Under the pieces are notes generated by a model that had not been told where the DNA came from, did not search any database, and saw only the letters and a list, made by a program, of their open reading frames with translations. Shown here piece after piece: positions 8,519-19,000 of a DNA stretch of 64,000 bases. Position 1 is the stretch's first letter. Every line of letters begins with the position of its first letter. This stretch comes from Ulvibacter litoralis. GTDB lineage: Bacteria; Bacteroidota; Bacteroidia; Flavobacteriales; Flavobacteriaceae. Both the position numbers and the translations under genes were made by a program. The stretch is taken from positions 372,001 to 436,000 of the forward strand of contig NZ_FNBA01000002.1 of the NCBI RefSeq assembly GCF_900102055.1, in the 5' to 3' direction.

Positions 8519-11014
8519 TTATTTTCCTAAAGACAGTAAATTAGCGAATAGTCGATACGCACCGGGAACTCCAGCAGGTAATTCTCTAAAAAAGCTCAGT
8601 CCTGTATAAATATAATGCCCTTTTCCGTAGTTCGCAACTAATAACGACCCTTTGGTTTGCGGATAGTCTTTATCGTGCATTCCAAGGATTGGTGTAAATG
8701 CCTTGTCCCATTCGTTCGGGAAATACAATCCGCGTTCTTGCACCCAGCCTTCAAAATCTTTTTGTGTGATTTTATTTGGTGTGTTTAAAACGGCATGTTT
8801 CGGTTCAAGTAGTTTTACTTCGGAAAATTCATCGGTAACACGATCTCTGGAAAGTTCTAAAGGATATGGTGCAATAGCATCAGTAACCAATCTGCGATTC
8901 GTGTTGTACTGAAGCAGTAGTGTTCCGCCATTTTCTACATAGGTATTAAAAGTGTTCTGCGTAAAGGCTAATTCTGGAACTGTGTTATACGCTCTAATTC
9001 CCACGACAATCGCATCGAACTGTTTTAGGTTTTCTTCCGTTATTTCTGAAGGATCTATTGTTGTTACCTTATATCCAATTTGTTTCAAACTTTCAGGAAT
9101 TGCATCACCAGCACCATTAATGTACCCGATATGTTCTCCTTTTTTCTGAATATTAATGCGTACTATTTTCGCTTCCGAAGGCAATAAAACACTTTGAAAT
9201 GGAATATGGTCATAATCTATAGTAACCAATTCTTTATTGTAAAAGGCATCACCTAGGTGTACCAAGGGTTTCAATTCTCCTTCACTTTGGTCTTTAGGTG
9301 GGGTTACTGTAAAAAACACAGTTTGTTCTTCGCCCATACGCGCTAAACTAAACGTATGTTGTGCAGGAGAAACAATCCAACCTTTAGGATGCTGAAGTGT
9401 AACGGTTCCTGTAATATTGGCTCTTCCAGCTCTTACTTTTACCGGAATCTGTTTTGCATCGTTGGTGGCAAAAATTAATACTTTTTCCGGAATGCTAGCT
9501 GTTGCTTCTGGTAATACTTGAAACGGACGAAAGACCTCTCCTTTTACAGGGTCGTTGAATTTGTACACAATGTTTCGTACCATCGGAATTTCAACACCTT
9601 CTACAGTCAAGTTAAAAGATACTGGAAATTGATAGGTTTGTTCGGGTAGTCCAATTAAAGAAGCGTCTGCAACCTTGTACATTCCTAAAGTTCCTTTTTC
9701 GTTTAACCAATACGGAGCCGAATAGTTAGTGGCTGTAAAGGTGCCTTCTGTGCTTTCTAAGGTTACACTTTTGTTGTTTGTTAAGTCGGTAGCGCGTAAT
9801 TGCGACGGAAACTGAATAATAGGTGAGGTAACCGAGTTTAAGCTGATGGCAGCGTTCGATCTGTTGATGGCTTCAATTGTAACAGTTACATTCCCTTTTG
9901 GCGTGGTGCTTTGTTCGTTGGCAACAGCTTCAAGGTACAATCCTGAACAATCTGAAATAAGTTGTGTAATTTCTTTTAATTTGATGTCTTTCCAATAACC
10001 TTCGGGAAGGTTTTGTAATAAACTGTATGCTTTCGCTAATTGTGGGACACTCGCTGCAGGATTTTTAAAGTCGAAGTTATTTTGCACCTCCGTTAAAATA
10101 GCACCAATGGGAGCACCGCCTTCAATGCGAGTCCAAGTGGTGTTAATTCCGTCGAAAAGATCATTATTTTTAGGAAAATCACCTTTTAAAAATTCTAAGT
10201 ATTCATTTTCTGTTCCTCTAGATCCAGTACTTCCGAATCCTTGCGATTTGTGCATACTTCTACTCAACGAAGCAATTTCACCATTTGACAAACCTACAGT
10301 TGGATAATAGTTTCCAGTTTCAACCGTCACTAATTTTGATTTGTCCGCTTTTTCAAACTTTTCTTTACTTCCGTAGAACCACCATGAGGTATTAAATAAC
10401 AATCGTTTTGGTTTCCATGTTCCAAACTCTTTAGCGGTTTCAGGATATTGCGTAGGGTCATTTACCATGTCGAATGCTTCAACACTTAACATGGCCGAAG
10501 AGGTGTGGTGTCCGTGAGTACTTCCTGGACTGCGGTGATCAAATCGATTTACAATCACATCAGGTTTAATTTTTCGAATCGCGCGAACCACATCGCTTAG
10601 TACTTCTTTTTTGTTCCAAATGGCAAGTGTTTCGTCTGGATGTTTAGAATATCCAAAATCGTTGGCACGTGTAAAAACTTGTTGTCCGCCATCGGTACGC
10701 CTTGCTGCGAGTAACTCTTGCGTACGAATCACTCCTAAAAGTTCTCTAATTTCTGGTCCTACAAGGTTTTGTCCTCCATCGCCACGAGTAAGTGACAAAT
10801 AAGTTGTATTCGCCTTTACATCATTGGCAAGGTAGGAGATAAGTCTCGTATTCTCGTCGTCTGGATGTGCAGCAATGTATAGAGCAGTACCTAAAAAGTT
10901 TAACTTTTCTAGCTGTGCGTATACTTCGGAAGCGGTTGGTTTTTTGGGTTGTTGTGCTTGTAAGGTGGTTATGCTTAAGATACTACTTAGTAGTAGGATG
11001 TAGATATTTCGCAT
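8519..11014 (-). CDS. Secreted PIG-L family deacetylase
   Basis: 831 residues from ATG 11014; an upstream TTG at 11045-11047 is in frame but lies inside a -7 box, so I reject it. Signal peptide residues 1-20 (ends TLQAQ). PIG-L/LmbE Zn-dependent deacetylase domain about 25-270 with AAHPDDENTRLI (zinc ligands His, Asp, Asp) and the distal HRSPGSTHGHH. The rest contains a beta-sandwich region and a C-terminal ThuA/GATase-like domain (about 640-830: DAIVVGIRAYNTVPEL, NGGTLLLQYNT). It removes N-acetyl groups from sugars in this family. It is first in an operon with the small membrane protein and symporter, which suggests extracellular deacetylation followed by uptake. Confidence 0.88.
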   Translation of the reverse strand: MRNIYILLLSSILSITTLQAQQPKKPTASEVYAQLEKLNFLGTALYIAAHPDDENTRLISYLANDVKANTTYLSLTRGDGGQNLVGPEIRELLGVIRTQELLAARRTDGGQQVFTRANDFGYSKHPDETLAIWNKKEVLSDVVRAIRKIKPDVIVNRFDHRSPGSTHGHHTSSAMLSVEAFDMVNDPTQYPETAKEFGTWKPKRLLFNTSWWFYGSKEKFEKADKSKLVTVETGNYYPTVGLSNGEIASLSRSMHKSQGFGSTGSRGTENEYLEFLKGDFPKNNDLFDGINTTWTRIEGGAPIGAILTEVQNNFDFKNPAASVPQLAKAYSLLQNLPEGYWKDIKLKEITQLISDCSGLYLEAVANEQSTTPKGNVTVTIEAINRSNAAISLNSVTSPIIQFPSQLRATDLTNNKSVTLESTEGTFTATNYSAPYWLNEKGTLGMYKVADASLIGLPEQTYQFPVSFNLTVEGVEIPMVRNIVYKFNDPVKGEVFRPFQVLPEATASIPEKVLIFATNDAKQIPVKVRAGRANITGTVTLQHPKGWIVSPAQHTFSLARMGEEQTVFFTVTPPKDQSEGELKPLVHLGDAFYNKELVTIDYDHIPFQSVLLPSEAKIVRINIQKKGEHIGYINGAGDAIPESLKQIGYKVTTIDPSEITEENLKQFDAIVVGIRAYNTVPELAFTQNTFNTYVENGGTLLLQYNTNRRLVTDAIAPYPLELSRDRVTDEFSEVKLLEPKHAVLNTPNKITQKDFEGWVQERGLYFPNEWDKAFTPILGMHDKDYPQTKGSLLVANYGKGHYIYTGLSFFRELPAGVPGAYRLFANLLSLGK

Positions 11015-11044
11015 GGATGCTATTTTGAATTTTTCAGTAAGACT

Positions 11045-11052
11045 CAAATATA
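11045..11052 (-). promoter_or_regulatory. -7 box (TATATTTG) of the PIG-L operon
   Basis: Perfect TAnnTTTG match on the minus strand 30 bases before the ATG at 11014. No convincing -33 TTG. Confidence 0.5.
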
Positions 11053-11071
11053 CCCAAAATCGAAAACTAGA

Positions 11072-11641
11072 TTAATCTATTGGCTGTTCTTTAACATTTT
11101 GATCGAGTTCGTCTTCTTCCGAAGTATACTCAGGAATATCTTCAACTTTTATAACGGAAACTCCTTTTTGAAGCATCAAACTATTAGGGTATGTAATTAT
11201 TTCCCCTTGATTTGTTTTTAAAATAAGATGGAAGGTTTTTATATCCTCAATAATTCCTTCGTTGGGGAAATCTTTATCGTGGATTTTTATAAAATCTCCA
11301 ATTTTGTAGGGAAAGGTAAAAAACATAATCACTCCGCTTGTAATATTACATAAGATAGACCATTGCGCAAAAAAACCAACGCCTATCACTGCAAAAACAG
11401 AAGACATAACAACGCCAAGGTTTTTAACATCCACTCCCCAAATTAGGATAAGTCCTAAAATAAGCAAGAAAATGGTTCCGAAGTCAATATATTTAATAAT
11501 CAATCCCGTGCGATGCTCTACGCGTTCCGAGTTTTTAGCAAAACGCTTTACAATTCGAATCATTACCCAACGTGTAATAACAAAAAGGGAAATGTGAATA
11601 AGGGTAAGGATAATTTGTGAGGCGTAAACTTCTAGAAACAT
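11072..11641 (-). CDS. Small mechanosensitive channel (MscS family)
   Basis: 189 residues, shorter than E. coli MscS (286). Two or three membrane spans in the first 95 residues, then the pore-lining helix and the beta domain (AQWSILCNITSGVIMFFTFPYKIGDFIKI, about 91-119; EGIIEDIKTFHLILKTNQGEIITYPNSLMLQKGV). The large C-terminal vestibule of canonical MscS is missing and replaced by an acidic tail (EYTSEEDELDQNVKEQ). It is a probable osmotic release valve of the minimal type. Same strand as Maf, 40 bases downstream of it. Confidence 0.85.
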   Translation of the reverse strand: MFLEVYASQIILTLIHISLFVITRWVMIRIVKRFAKNSERVEHRTGLIIKYIDFGTIFLLILGLILIWGVDVKNLGVVMSSVFAVIGVGFFAQWSILCNITSGVIMFFTFPYKIGDFIKIHDKDFPNEGIIEDIKTFHLILKTNQGEIITYPNSLMLQKGVSVIKVEDIPEYTSEEDELDQNVKEQPID

Positions 11642-11681
11642 ACTTTTATCTATTACGAACTGAATGAACTACAAATTTACG

Positions 11682-12278
11682 CTAAAATGGTCTAGCTGCA
11701 ATTTCTAATAGTGTTTTATACACCAATCGTGTGGGAAGTCCCATAACATTAAAATAAGAACCTTCTAAACGATCAATCCCAATATAACCAATCCATTCCT
11801 GAACACCATAGCTTCCAGCTTTATCATACGGTTGATACGTATTTAGGTAATATGCAATTTCTTCTTCAGTAAGAGTTTTAAACCAAACTTTGGTGGTGTC
11901 GTTAATGGTTTTCTGAAAGTGTTTGTTGGTAAAACACACAGACGTAATTACTTCATGAACAGAACCACTTAAGTTCTGAAGCATTTGCGTTGCGTCTTCT
12001 TTGTCTAAAGGTTTGCCAAGGGCTTTTCCATCTTTCCAAACAATAGTATCGCTGGTAATTACAATATCTCTTTCTGAAAGATCCTTAAAAGCAGAAGCTT
12101 TAAGTTGTGCGAGGTAATCTGTAATCTTAGCACCGTCTCCAATTTGAGCAGGATAGACTTCTTCCACTTCTCTTACGTCAATGGTGAAATTGATGTCTAA
12201 TTCTTCAAAAAATTGTTGTCTTCTAGGAGAACCAGATGCAAGAATGATATTGTAATTCTTTAATTTTTCTTTTAGCAT
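11682..12278 (-). CDS. maf: Maf-like nucleoside triphosphate pyrophosphatase
   Basis: 198 residues, standard for Maf. Conserved ASGSPRRQQFFEEL (residues 14-27) binds the nucleotide; SDTIVWKDGKALGKP (70-84) carries the catalytic Asp and the Lys/Gly region. Maf proteins hydrolyse dTTP/UTP or modified nucleotides in the cytoplasm as house-cleaning enzymes. Part of the minus-strand run UbiA-Maf-MscS; 59 bases after UbiA. The subfamily (YhdE or YceF) is not decided here. Confidence 0.92.
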   Translation of the reverse strand: MLKEKLKNYNIILASGSPRRQQFFEELDINFTIDVREVEEVYPAQIGDGAKITDYLAQLKASAFKDLSERDIVITSDTIVWKDGKALGKPLDKEDATQMLQNLSGSVHEVITSVCFTNKHFQKTINDTTKVWFKTLTEEEIAYYLNTYQPYDKAGSYGVQEWIGYIGIDRLEGSYFNVMGLPTRLVYKTLLEIAARPF

Positions 12279-12337
12279 AGTGTATGGTTTATGAAAAATA
12301 CTTCGATAGGCTCAGTTAGATACGTGCGTCAGTTCTA

Positions 12338-13249
12338 CTATAACACAACGTGCTTGTACAATAGCATCGAAATCATTCCTGTACATAGAATACCTTTCAG
12401 AAGCAAAGATAAAAAAGCATAATCTTTAGGCCGCTCAGCACTAAACGATTTTACACAAAAATAGAGTAAAGGTGCCATTACTAAGAATAGGAAATAAATC
12501 ACCATCGCTTGCGTGCTGTATAAATAGGTGTACATATAAAGCACCACACAACATATGGTGAAAGCTGCTAAGCCAAAGATAATATAGGTAGCTCTTGTTC
12601 TACCAATTACAATAGGAATGGTCTGTAGTCCTCCGTTTTTGTCACCATTAATATCCTGAATGTCTTTTACAATCTCTCGAATTAAATTGAGAAGAAAAGC
12701 AAATGTGGCATAATGAAATACTACTTGCATGGCTTTTAGTTGCAGTACCTTGTCGTTCGGGTTTAGAACTGGCAGAACGTCAAAAATCCCTACAATAAGG
12801 ACACTTAGTGCCACCAATACAGAAACTAAAATATTTCCAATAAGGAATACTCCTTTTAGGGTTGATGAATAAAAATACAGCAACGCAGCAATAATAACAA
12901 AAAGAGAGGCAAACGTAGGTTTTCCGACCACGTTGGCAAGGTAAAACCCAATACCTACACCTAAAATGGTTAAGGTAAAGTAAAGTCGATTTGCGGTGGT
13001 TTCAGAAATGCGTTTTCCAATAATTACCTTAGATGGTTTGTTAATTAAATCGATGGGTATATCAAAACAATCGTTGATGATATTTCCGGCAGCAGCGATA
13101 AAGACAGTTGCTACAACCAATAGCGCAAATTGCAGATCGGTAAGTGCTAATGGAATGTGTAATGCTTCAAAAAAGCCGTATTTAATAAAAACCTGCATCA
13201 AGCTAATTATGATGAGGTTTTTGTAACGGATGAGGTTTAAAAAAGCCAC
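12338..13249 (-). CDS. UbiA family prenyltransferase
   Basis: 303 residues, about nine membrane spans. Both Asp-rich motifs are visible: NIINDCFDIPIDLINKP (about 56-72) and DIQDINGDKNGGLQTIP (about 195-211), which bind the Mg-diphosphate of the isoprenoid donor. The family name most often given to this branch is geranylgeranylglycerol-phosphate geranylgeranyltransferase, but the acceptor in Bacteroidota is not known. The start is GTG at 13247-13249, three bases after the kdsC stop codon, so the two are probably co-translated. Confidence 0.85.
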   Translation of the reverse strand: MAFLNLIRYKNLIIISLMQVFIKYGFFEALHIPLALTDLQFALLVVATVFIAAAGNIINDCFDIPIDLINKPSKVIIGKRISETTANRLYFTLTILGVGIGFYLANVVGKPTFASLFVIIAALLYFYSSTLKGVFLIGNILVSVLVALSVLIVGIFDVLPVLNPNDKVLQLKAMQVVFHYATFAFLLNLIREIVKDIQDINGDKNGGLQTIPIVIGRTRATYIIFGLAAFTICCVVLYMYTYLYSTQAMVIYFLFLVMAPLLYFCVKSFSAERPKDYAFLSLLLKGILCTGMISMLLYKHVVL

Positions 13250-13252
13250 GAA

Positions 13253-13786
13253 TTAATTGTAAGCAGCGCTAGATTCACCGTTGCTAATCCATTTGCCTTG
13301 CACTTTAAGTACTTGCTCAATCACGTCTCTAACACAGCCTTTTCCACCATTTTTATGAGATACATATTTAGAAACTTCCTTAATTTCTGGAACGGCATCT
13401 TGTGGTGAACAAGGCAATCCTATTTGTTGCATTACTTGTAAATCTGGAATGTCATCGCCCATATAGAGCACGTTTTCATGCTTTAGCCCTTTTTCGGTTA
13501 AATATGTTTGTAGGGTTTCGGTTTTATGATGCGCTCCTAAATGAATGTCGGTAATTCCCAAGCCTTTTAAACGAACACGAACCCCTTCATTATTTCCTCC
13601 AGAGATAATACACACATGATATCCTTTATCTACAGCCGTTTTTAAAGCATACCCATCTTTAATATTCATGGTACGCAATAATTCGCCCGTAGTGGTTACG
13701 GTGATTGTTCCGTCGGTTAAAACACCATCTACATCAAAAACAAAGGTGGTAATATGGTTGAGGTATTCTTTATAGCTTTTTTCCAT
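13253..13786 (-). CDS. kdsC: KdsC-type HAD phosphatase
   Basis: 177 residues. HAD motif I VFDVDGVLTDG (about 17-27), motif II IISGGN (about 57), motif III with Lys, and motif IV YMGDDIPDL (about 106-114). No cap domain, which fits the C0 tetrameric KDO-8-phosphate phosphatase of lipopolysaccharide core synthesis. Residues 1-6 overlap the end of the DUF2520 gene by 17 bases. No other Kdo gene is present in the window, so assignment rests on sequence alone. Confidence 0.88.
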   Translation of the reverse strand: MEKSYKEYLNHITTFVFDVDGVLTDGTITVTTTGELLRTMNIKDGYALKTAVDKGYHVCIISGGNNEGVRVRLKGLGITDIHLGAHHKTETLQTYLTEKGLKHENVLYMGDDIPDLQVMQQIGLPCSPQDAVPEIKEVSKYVSHKNGGKGCVRDVIEQVLKVQGKWISNGESSAAYN

Positions 13787-14546
13787 GGGGTGGGTTGTAT
13801 TTTTCTTGAATGGCTTTGGTTATTTCTTGATATACGGTTCTGTTGGAGCCGTTTCCTAACAAATGTAGGTGTTTTTCTATTGTTTTGGTATCGTTTCGTT
13901 TTGCCGGACCTGTTTGCGCTTCGTCTGGCGTTAAGGTTTCAACTTTACGAGCTGTTTCAGCAATAAGTGGTTGTAGTAAGCTGAACGGAAGTTGATTTTC
14001 TTCCAAAATAGCGCTACTAATACTGTACATGTGATTTACGAAATTGTTGACAAATACAGCCGCTAGATGTAGTTTTAATCGTTCTTCGGAAGTGATTACA
14101 GTTACTTTTTCTGAAAGTGCTTCGCCTAAAGTTTGCAGTAGAACTATATCTGAAGCTTCTTCAGCTTCAATACAAATAGGAATTTCGCTGAAAGTGACGA
14201 CGCTGTTTTTTGAGAAGGATTGCAATGGGTAAAAAACCCCTTTTCTATTTTTTTCTGAAAGAGCCGTTAACGGAACACTTCCAGAAGTATGTACCACTAA
14301 TTTATTCTGAAACGAAAGTGTTTCAGAAAATGCAGCAATCGCATCGTCTGGAATCGCAATGATGTACACATCGGCTTTTACTATTTCTGAAAGATGTGTC
14401 GTAAACGGAACAGTGGCAACTTCCGAAGGAAGTGAAATGACACTTCGATTATACACCTGACAAACAGAAACAGTATTGGATTTCTGAAATGCGTTACACA
14501 AGTGATATCCTACGTTTCCAAAGCCTAAAAAAACAATTCGAATCAT
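13770..14546 (-). CDS. Rossmann-fold / DUF2520 protein
   Basis: 258 residues. N-terminal NAD(P)-binding fold with FLGFGNVGYHLCNAF (6-20) and IIAIPDDAI (57-65); the C-terminal helical DUF2520 domain begins near residue 130 (AEERLKLHLAAVFVNNFVNHMY is close to the reductoisomerase dimerisation pattern). Related to F420-dependent NADP reductase and 6-phosphogluconate-type dehydrogenases; the substrate is unknown. Overlap with kdsC shows shared transcription. Confidence 0.82.
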   Translation of the reverse strand: MIRIVFLGFGNVGYHLCNAFQKSNTVSVCQVYNRSVISLPSEVATVPFTTHLSEIVKADVYIIAIPDDAIAAFSETLSFQNKLVVHTSGSVPLTALSEKNRKGVFYPLQSFSKNSVVTFSEIPICIEAEEASDIVLLQTLGEALSEKVTVITSEERLKLHLAAVFVNNFVNHMYSISSAILEENQLPFSLLQPLIAETARKVETLTPDEAQTGPAKRNDTKTIEKHLHLLGNGSNRTVYQEITKAIQEKYNPPHGKKL

Positions 14547-14574
14547 ATAGCGAAGGTAAAACTTTTACTGTTTT

Positions 14575-15198
14575 TTAGCGGTAGATTTTATGTTTAATAA
14601 TTTCAATTTCGCCGTCTTGTTCCAGTTGTTTGCAAGCACGTATAATGGTTTCTACACGTAAACCTGTAAGATTAGCAATTTGTTGACGGGTTAAATCTAG
14701 CTTGTATTTGGTGGTAATTCCTTCTTTTTGTTTCAGAAAATCGATGAAAGCGACGATTCGATGTTCTGGAGGATGTACAGAGATTTCGTTTAAGATCATC
14801 GATTTGTAACGAAGTCGGTTGGATAATGTACTGGTAATATGTAAATGAAGGTCGAAGTTTACTTTTAGAAGTTCAAAAAAGTTCTTTTTCCCAATTTTAA
14901 AAAGCGTTGTTTTTGAAATCGTACTAGCGGAGGCAGGGTATTTAAAATCACCAAATAATGGAGGCTCGCCAAAGCTTTCACCATCATAAAAGATGCCTTG
15001 CACAAATTCTTTTCCGTTTTCGTTGAGGTTGTACATTTTTACGCCACCTGTCTGAATTTGAAAATAAAAATCGGCTCTCTTATTTTCAGAAAAAATAACT
15101 TCATTTTCTTCAAAAGAGACACGAATCGCTTGGTGTTTGAGTAAGGTTTCTTCAGGAATCATAATGGTATGATTAGCCTCATAAACTATGAGGGGCAT
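14575..15198 (-). CDS. Crp/Fnr family transcriptional regulator
   Basis: 207 residues. Cyclic-nucleotide-binding-like beta barrel about 25-125 (EVIFSENKRADFYFQIQTG, GESFGEPPLFG), dimerisation helix, and C-terminal winged HTH (LDLTRQQIANLTGLRVETII, about 168-187). No Fnr-type N-terminal cysteines. Many relatives start at an inner Met (MIPEETLLKHQ, start 15162); the 12-residue extension is uncertain. It is divergent from the small membrane protein and globin genes with 35 bases between, so it may control them (inference). Confidence 0.88.
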   Translation of the reverse strand: MPLIVYEANHTIMIPEETLLKHQAIRVSFEENEVIFSENKRADFYFQIQTGGVKMYNLNENGKEFVQGIFYDGESFGEPPLFGDFKYPASASTISKTTLFKIGKKNFFELLKVNFDLHLHITSTLSNRLRYKSMILNEISVHPPEHRIVAFIDFLKQKEGITTKYKLDLTRQQIANLTGLRVETIIRACKQLEQDGEIEIIKHKIYR

Positions 15199-15233
15199 TT
15201 ATCAGAACTTTACGATAAAATTAACGAAATTAA

Positions 15234-15524
15234 ATGATGAAAGCATTTAGAACGAAAGATTTAATAGCAGCGTTTAATTACAATCGATTTATGTATATCC
15301 CGTTAACTATTATATTTCAAAGCTGTTTGGGGTCTATAGCAGCAATGCTTGTTTTAGAAAATGGTACTTCGTTCCTTACCGGAATCGAACTATTTTTATG
15401 TGTAGCAACGTGTATGTTGTACAATGCAGCATTGTTGGCGCAATTAAAATCAAACCTTACCTTTTGGTTATTAGTTGTAAGTTTGGGGGTAAATACAGTG
15501 TTAATCATTATTAACTTGTTGTAA
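15234..15524 (+). CDS. Small membrane protein, function unknown
   Basis: 96 residues with three hydrophobic spans (about 20-42, 48-68, 73-95) and a short N-terminal cytoplasmic end. No recognised domain. It stops four bases before the truncated haemoglobin gene, so both are probably one transcript, divergent from the Crp/Fnr gene. Confidence 0.65.
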   Translation: MMKAFRTKDLIAAFNYNRFMYIPLTIIFQSCLGSIAAMLVLENGTSFLTGIELFLCVATCMLYNAALLAQLKSNLTFWLLVVSLGVNTVLIIINLL

Positions 15525-15528
15525 GTCT

Positions 15529-15924
15529 ATGAAAAAAGAAGATATTAAAAATCGAGAAGATGTGTTTTTATTGGTCACTACATTTTATGAAAAAGTTCGA
15601 AAGAATGAATTACTCGGACCTGTTTTTAATTCAGTGATCACAGACTGGGAGCATCATTTTGAACATTTAACCGATTTTTGGCAGAGCAATTTATTTTTTG
15701 AAAAAACTTACAAAGGCAATCCAATGCTAAAACATGCTGAAGTAGATAAAAAAGTAGGCGGAACGATAAACGAAATGCATTTTGGTGTTTGGTTGCAGCT
15801 CTGGTTTGAAACCTTAGACCAATTGTTTGAAGGGGATGTGGCTCTAATCGCAAAAAATAGAGCTAGAAACATGGGGACTTTTTTGCATATTAAAATATTT
15901 GAAGCTCGCGCTATAAAGAGTTAA
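15529..15924 (+). CDS. Group III truncated haemoglobin
   Basis: 131 residues. The 2-on-2 globin fold of group III is indicated by NREDVFLLVTTFYEKVRKNELLGPVFN (7-33) with Tyr19 (B10 region), and HFGVWLQLWFETLDQLF (80-96), where His80 is a good proximal haem ligand. Group III globins are linked to O2 or NO/peroxide chemistry; the exact role is unknown. It follows the small membrane protein and precedes the cytochrome c assembly gene on the same strand. Confidence 0.9.
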   Translation: MKKEDIKNREDVFLLVTTFYEKVRKNELLGPVFNSVITDWEHHFEHLTDFWQSNLFFEKTYKGNPMLKHAEVDKKVGGTINEMHFGVWLQLWFETLDQLFEGDVALIAKNRARNMGTFLHIKIFEARAIKS

Positions 15925-15974
15925 AAAGAGGAATTCCTTAACAATTTTAAGTAGTAAAAACGGTTGTAATTGTC

Positions 15975-15982
15975 TAAATTTG
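15975..15982 (+). promoter_or_regulatory. -7 box (TAAATTTG) of the cytochrome c maturation gene
   Basis: Perfect TAnnTTTG, 18 bases before the ATG at 16001. The -33 element is weak. The TTG inside this box is in frame with the gene and should not be taken as a start codon. Confidence 0.6.
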
Positions 15983-16000
15983 CACCCAAAATTCGCTATA

Positions 16001-19000
16001 ATGCAAAAGAAAATTGCTTCTATCCTTTTTTCCACTCGTCTTACTTCAATTTTATTTTTAGTTTTTGCCGCTGCAATGGCTATCGGAACCTTCTTAGATG
16101 TAGGGTACGAGAACGCACCTTCGGCTTATACACGAGTATTAATTTATAACGCTTGGTGGTTTGAAGCCATCATGTTGATATTTGTGATCAACTTTATTGG
16201 AAACATTTTTAGATTCCGATTATTACGAAAAGAGAAATGGACAACTCTTTTATTACACGCTTCGTTCATCTTAATTTTAATAGGTGCTTTTGTAACACGT
16301 TACATAGGGTTTGAAGGTGTTATGCACATTAGAGAAGGCGCTACCGAAAATACAATCTTGTCGCAAGAAACCTACCTTACTACATTTATAGATGGAGATT
16401 ATGAAATAGATGGTGTAGCACAACGTCGTAAAGTAGCTCCTAAGGAGTTAATGCTTTCTGAACGATTATCGAATGATTTTACAATTAAAACCGATTATAA
16501 TAAGGAGCCAGTCACCATCACTTATAAAGACTTTATTAAAGGTGCAAAAGAAGGATTAACTTTTTCTGAAACAGGAGATGACTACCTTAAAATTGTAGAA
16601 GCAGGAGATGGGAGTCGTCACGATCATTGGCTTAAAAAAGGAGAAGTAGAAAATATCCATAACATTCTATTTTCATTTAATAAGGAAACGGCAGGCGCAA
16701 TTAATATAACAGTTACTGAAGATGGAAACTATCAGATAGCATCTCCATTTGAAGGTGAATACATGCGAATGGCAGATCAGATGCGTGGCGTGGTAGTTCA
16801 AGATAGTGTACAACCTTTAGTGCTTCGCTCTTTATATCAAATGGCTGGTATGTCGTTTGTAATTCCTGAGCCTGTAACAAAAGGAACTTTCGGCATTGTA
16901 AAAGCTGAAAAAGCTGATAATGCTATTCAAGACGCATTAATTGTCGATGTTACAGCAAAAGGAGAAACAAAAACGGTTGGCTTACTAGGAGGGAAGGGAA
17001 CACTTCCAAATCCGAAAGAAGTAGCAATAGGAAACCTTAAAGTATATTTAGCTTACGGGTCTGAGCAATACGATTTACCCTTTAGTATTACACTGAATGA
17101 TTTTATCGCCGATAAATATCCAGGAACTGAAAAAGGTTATTCTGCCTTTAAAAGTAAAGTGACTGTCAACCTTCCATCTAATGAAACTAAAGATGAAGAA
17201 ATTTATATGAACCACGTATTAGATTTAGAAGGCTATCGTTTTTTTCAATCAGGATTTGATCCGGACGAGCAAGGAACCATTTTGTCTGTAAATCACGATT
17301 TCTGGGGAACTTGGATTACCTATATTGGATATTTCTTATTGTATATTGGTTTAATGGCTATTTTATTTGACAAAGGATCTCGTTTTGGATTTTTAGAAAA
17401 AACACTAACCAATATTAAAAAGAAGAAACGTAAAGCACTTTCTATAGCAGCACTTTTAGTTGCCTTAACGGGTTACTCACAACAACCAACTACCAATCCA
17501 CATTCTGAAACGTATAAGAAGGAAATAGACTCAGTGTTATTTGCCAATGCGGTTTCTAAAGAGCACGCAGCAAAGTTTGCAAAATTAATTATTCAGGATA
17601 ATGGGCGAATGAAGCCTATCAACACTTTTGCAAGTGAGTTATTACGTAAAGTGAGTAGAAGTGATCATTACGAAGGTTTAGACGCCAATCAGGTGTTTAT
17701 TTCTATGACAGAATTTCCTAGATTGTGGTCTCAGGTTCCATTAATCGCCCTGAAAAGAGGAAACGATAGTATTCGTGATATCGCTGGAGTTCCAGAAGGA
17801 ACAGAACAATTAGCATTGGTCGATTTGTTTGACGCACGCGGAAATTACAAATTAGAACCGTATTTAGAAGCAGCTACAAACAAGGCAAATCCAAATCAGT
17901 TTGAAAAGGATTTTGTGAAAGCACACGAGAATTATTACGTACTGAATCAAGCATTAACAGGAACCATTCTGAAAATATTTCCTATTCCTGATGATGAAAA
18001 TAATAAATGGGTTTCGTTTCCAGAATTACAAGAAGCCAATTTTAAAGGAACAGATTCTGTCATTACACGAACCATTCTTCCGGCATACTTCCAAATTCTT
18101 AGTAAAGCAAGAGAAACAGGAGATTACACGGAAGCAGACGAAATATTAATCGGACTAAACAAGTTTCAGCATAAATACGGAAGCGACGTAATTCCTTCCG
18201 AAGGAAAAATAAAAGCAGAAATGATATACAATAAGGTTGATGTTTTTAACCGCCTGTATAAGTATTTTGCAATTATTGGTGTTCTAATGTTTACCTTCTT
18301 AATTATTCAAATATTTAAAGAGGGGAAGGTCGTTAATAAATTAGTTACAATTTGTAAATACATTATTTGGACGTTCTTCATCTTAATGACACTCGGATTA
18401 ATAGCACGTTGGTATGTTAGTGGGCACGCTCCTTGGAGTGACGCCTATGAGTCTGTTATTTATGTGGCTTGGGCTACCGTGTTTTTTGGTCTTGCGTTTG
18501 GTAGACGAAGTGATTTAACCATTGCTTCAACAGCTTTTGTGGCTGCAATAATATTATGGGTAGCTCACGAGAACTGGTTAGACCCTGCTATTGCAAACTT
18601 ACAGCCTGTGTTAGATAGTTATTGGTTAATGATTCACGTAGCTGTTATTGTAGGGAGTTACGGACCGTTTACCTTAGGAATGATTTTAGGAGCGACTTCG
18701 TTGTTTCTTATGATTTTTACTACGGAAGGCAATGTAAAGAAAATGGAATTTAATATTAAAGAAATTACTGTGGTGACAGAAATGGCGCTTACAGTAGGTC
18801 TTGTCATGCTTACCATTGGAAATTTTTTAGGAGGACAATGGGCCAATGAGAGTTGGGGGCGTTACTGGGGTTGGGACCCTAAAGAAACGTGGGCATTGAT
18901 TAGTATTATGATTTACGCCTTTGTAATTCATGCACGTTTGGTACCTGGTCTTCGCGGAAAGTGGTTGTTTAATGTCATGTCGATGTTTGCATATGCCTCT

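Noticed and set aside
10655-10680. TTGGCACG on the plus strand inside the PIG-L gene, possible sigma-54 site
   Set aside because: No TTGC at the proper distance (GG-N10 is followed by AA) and it lies inside a coding region.
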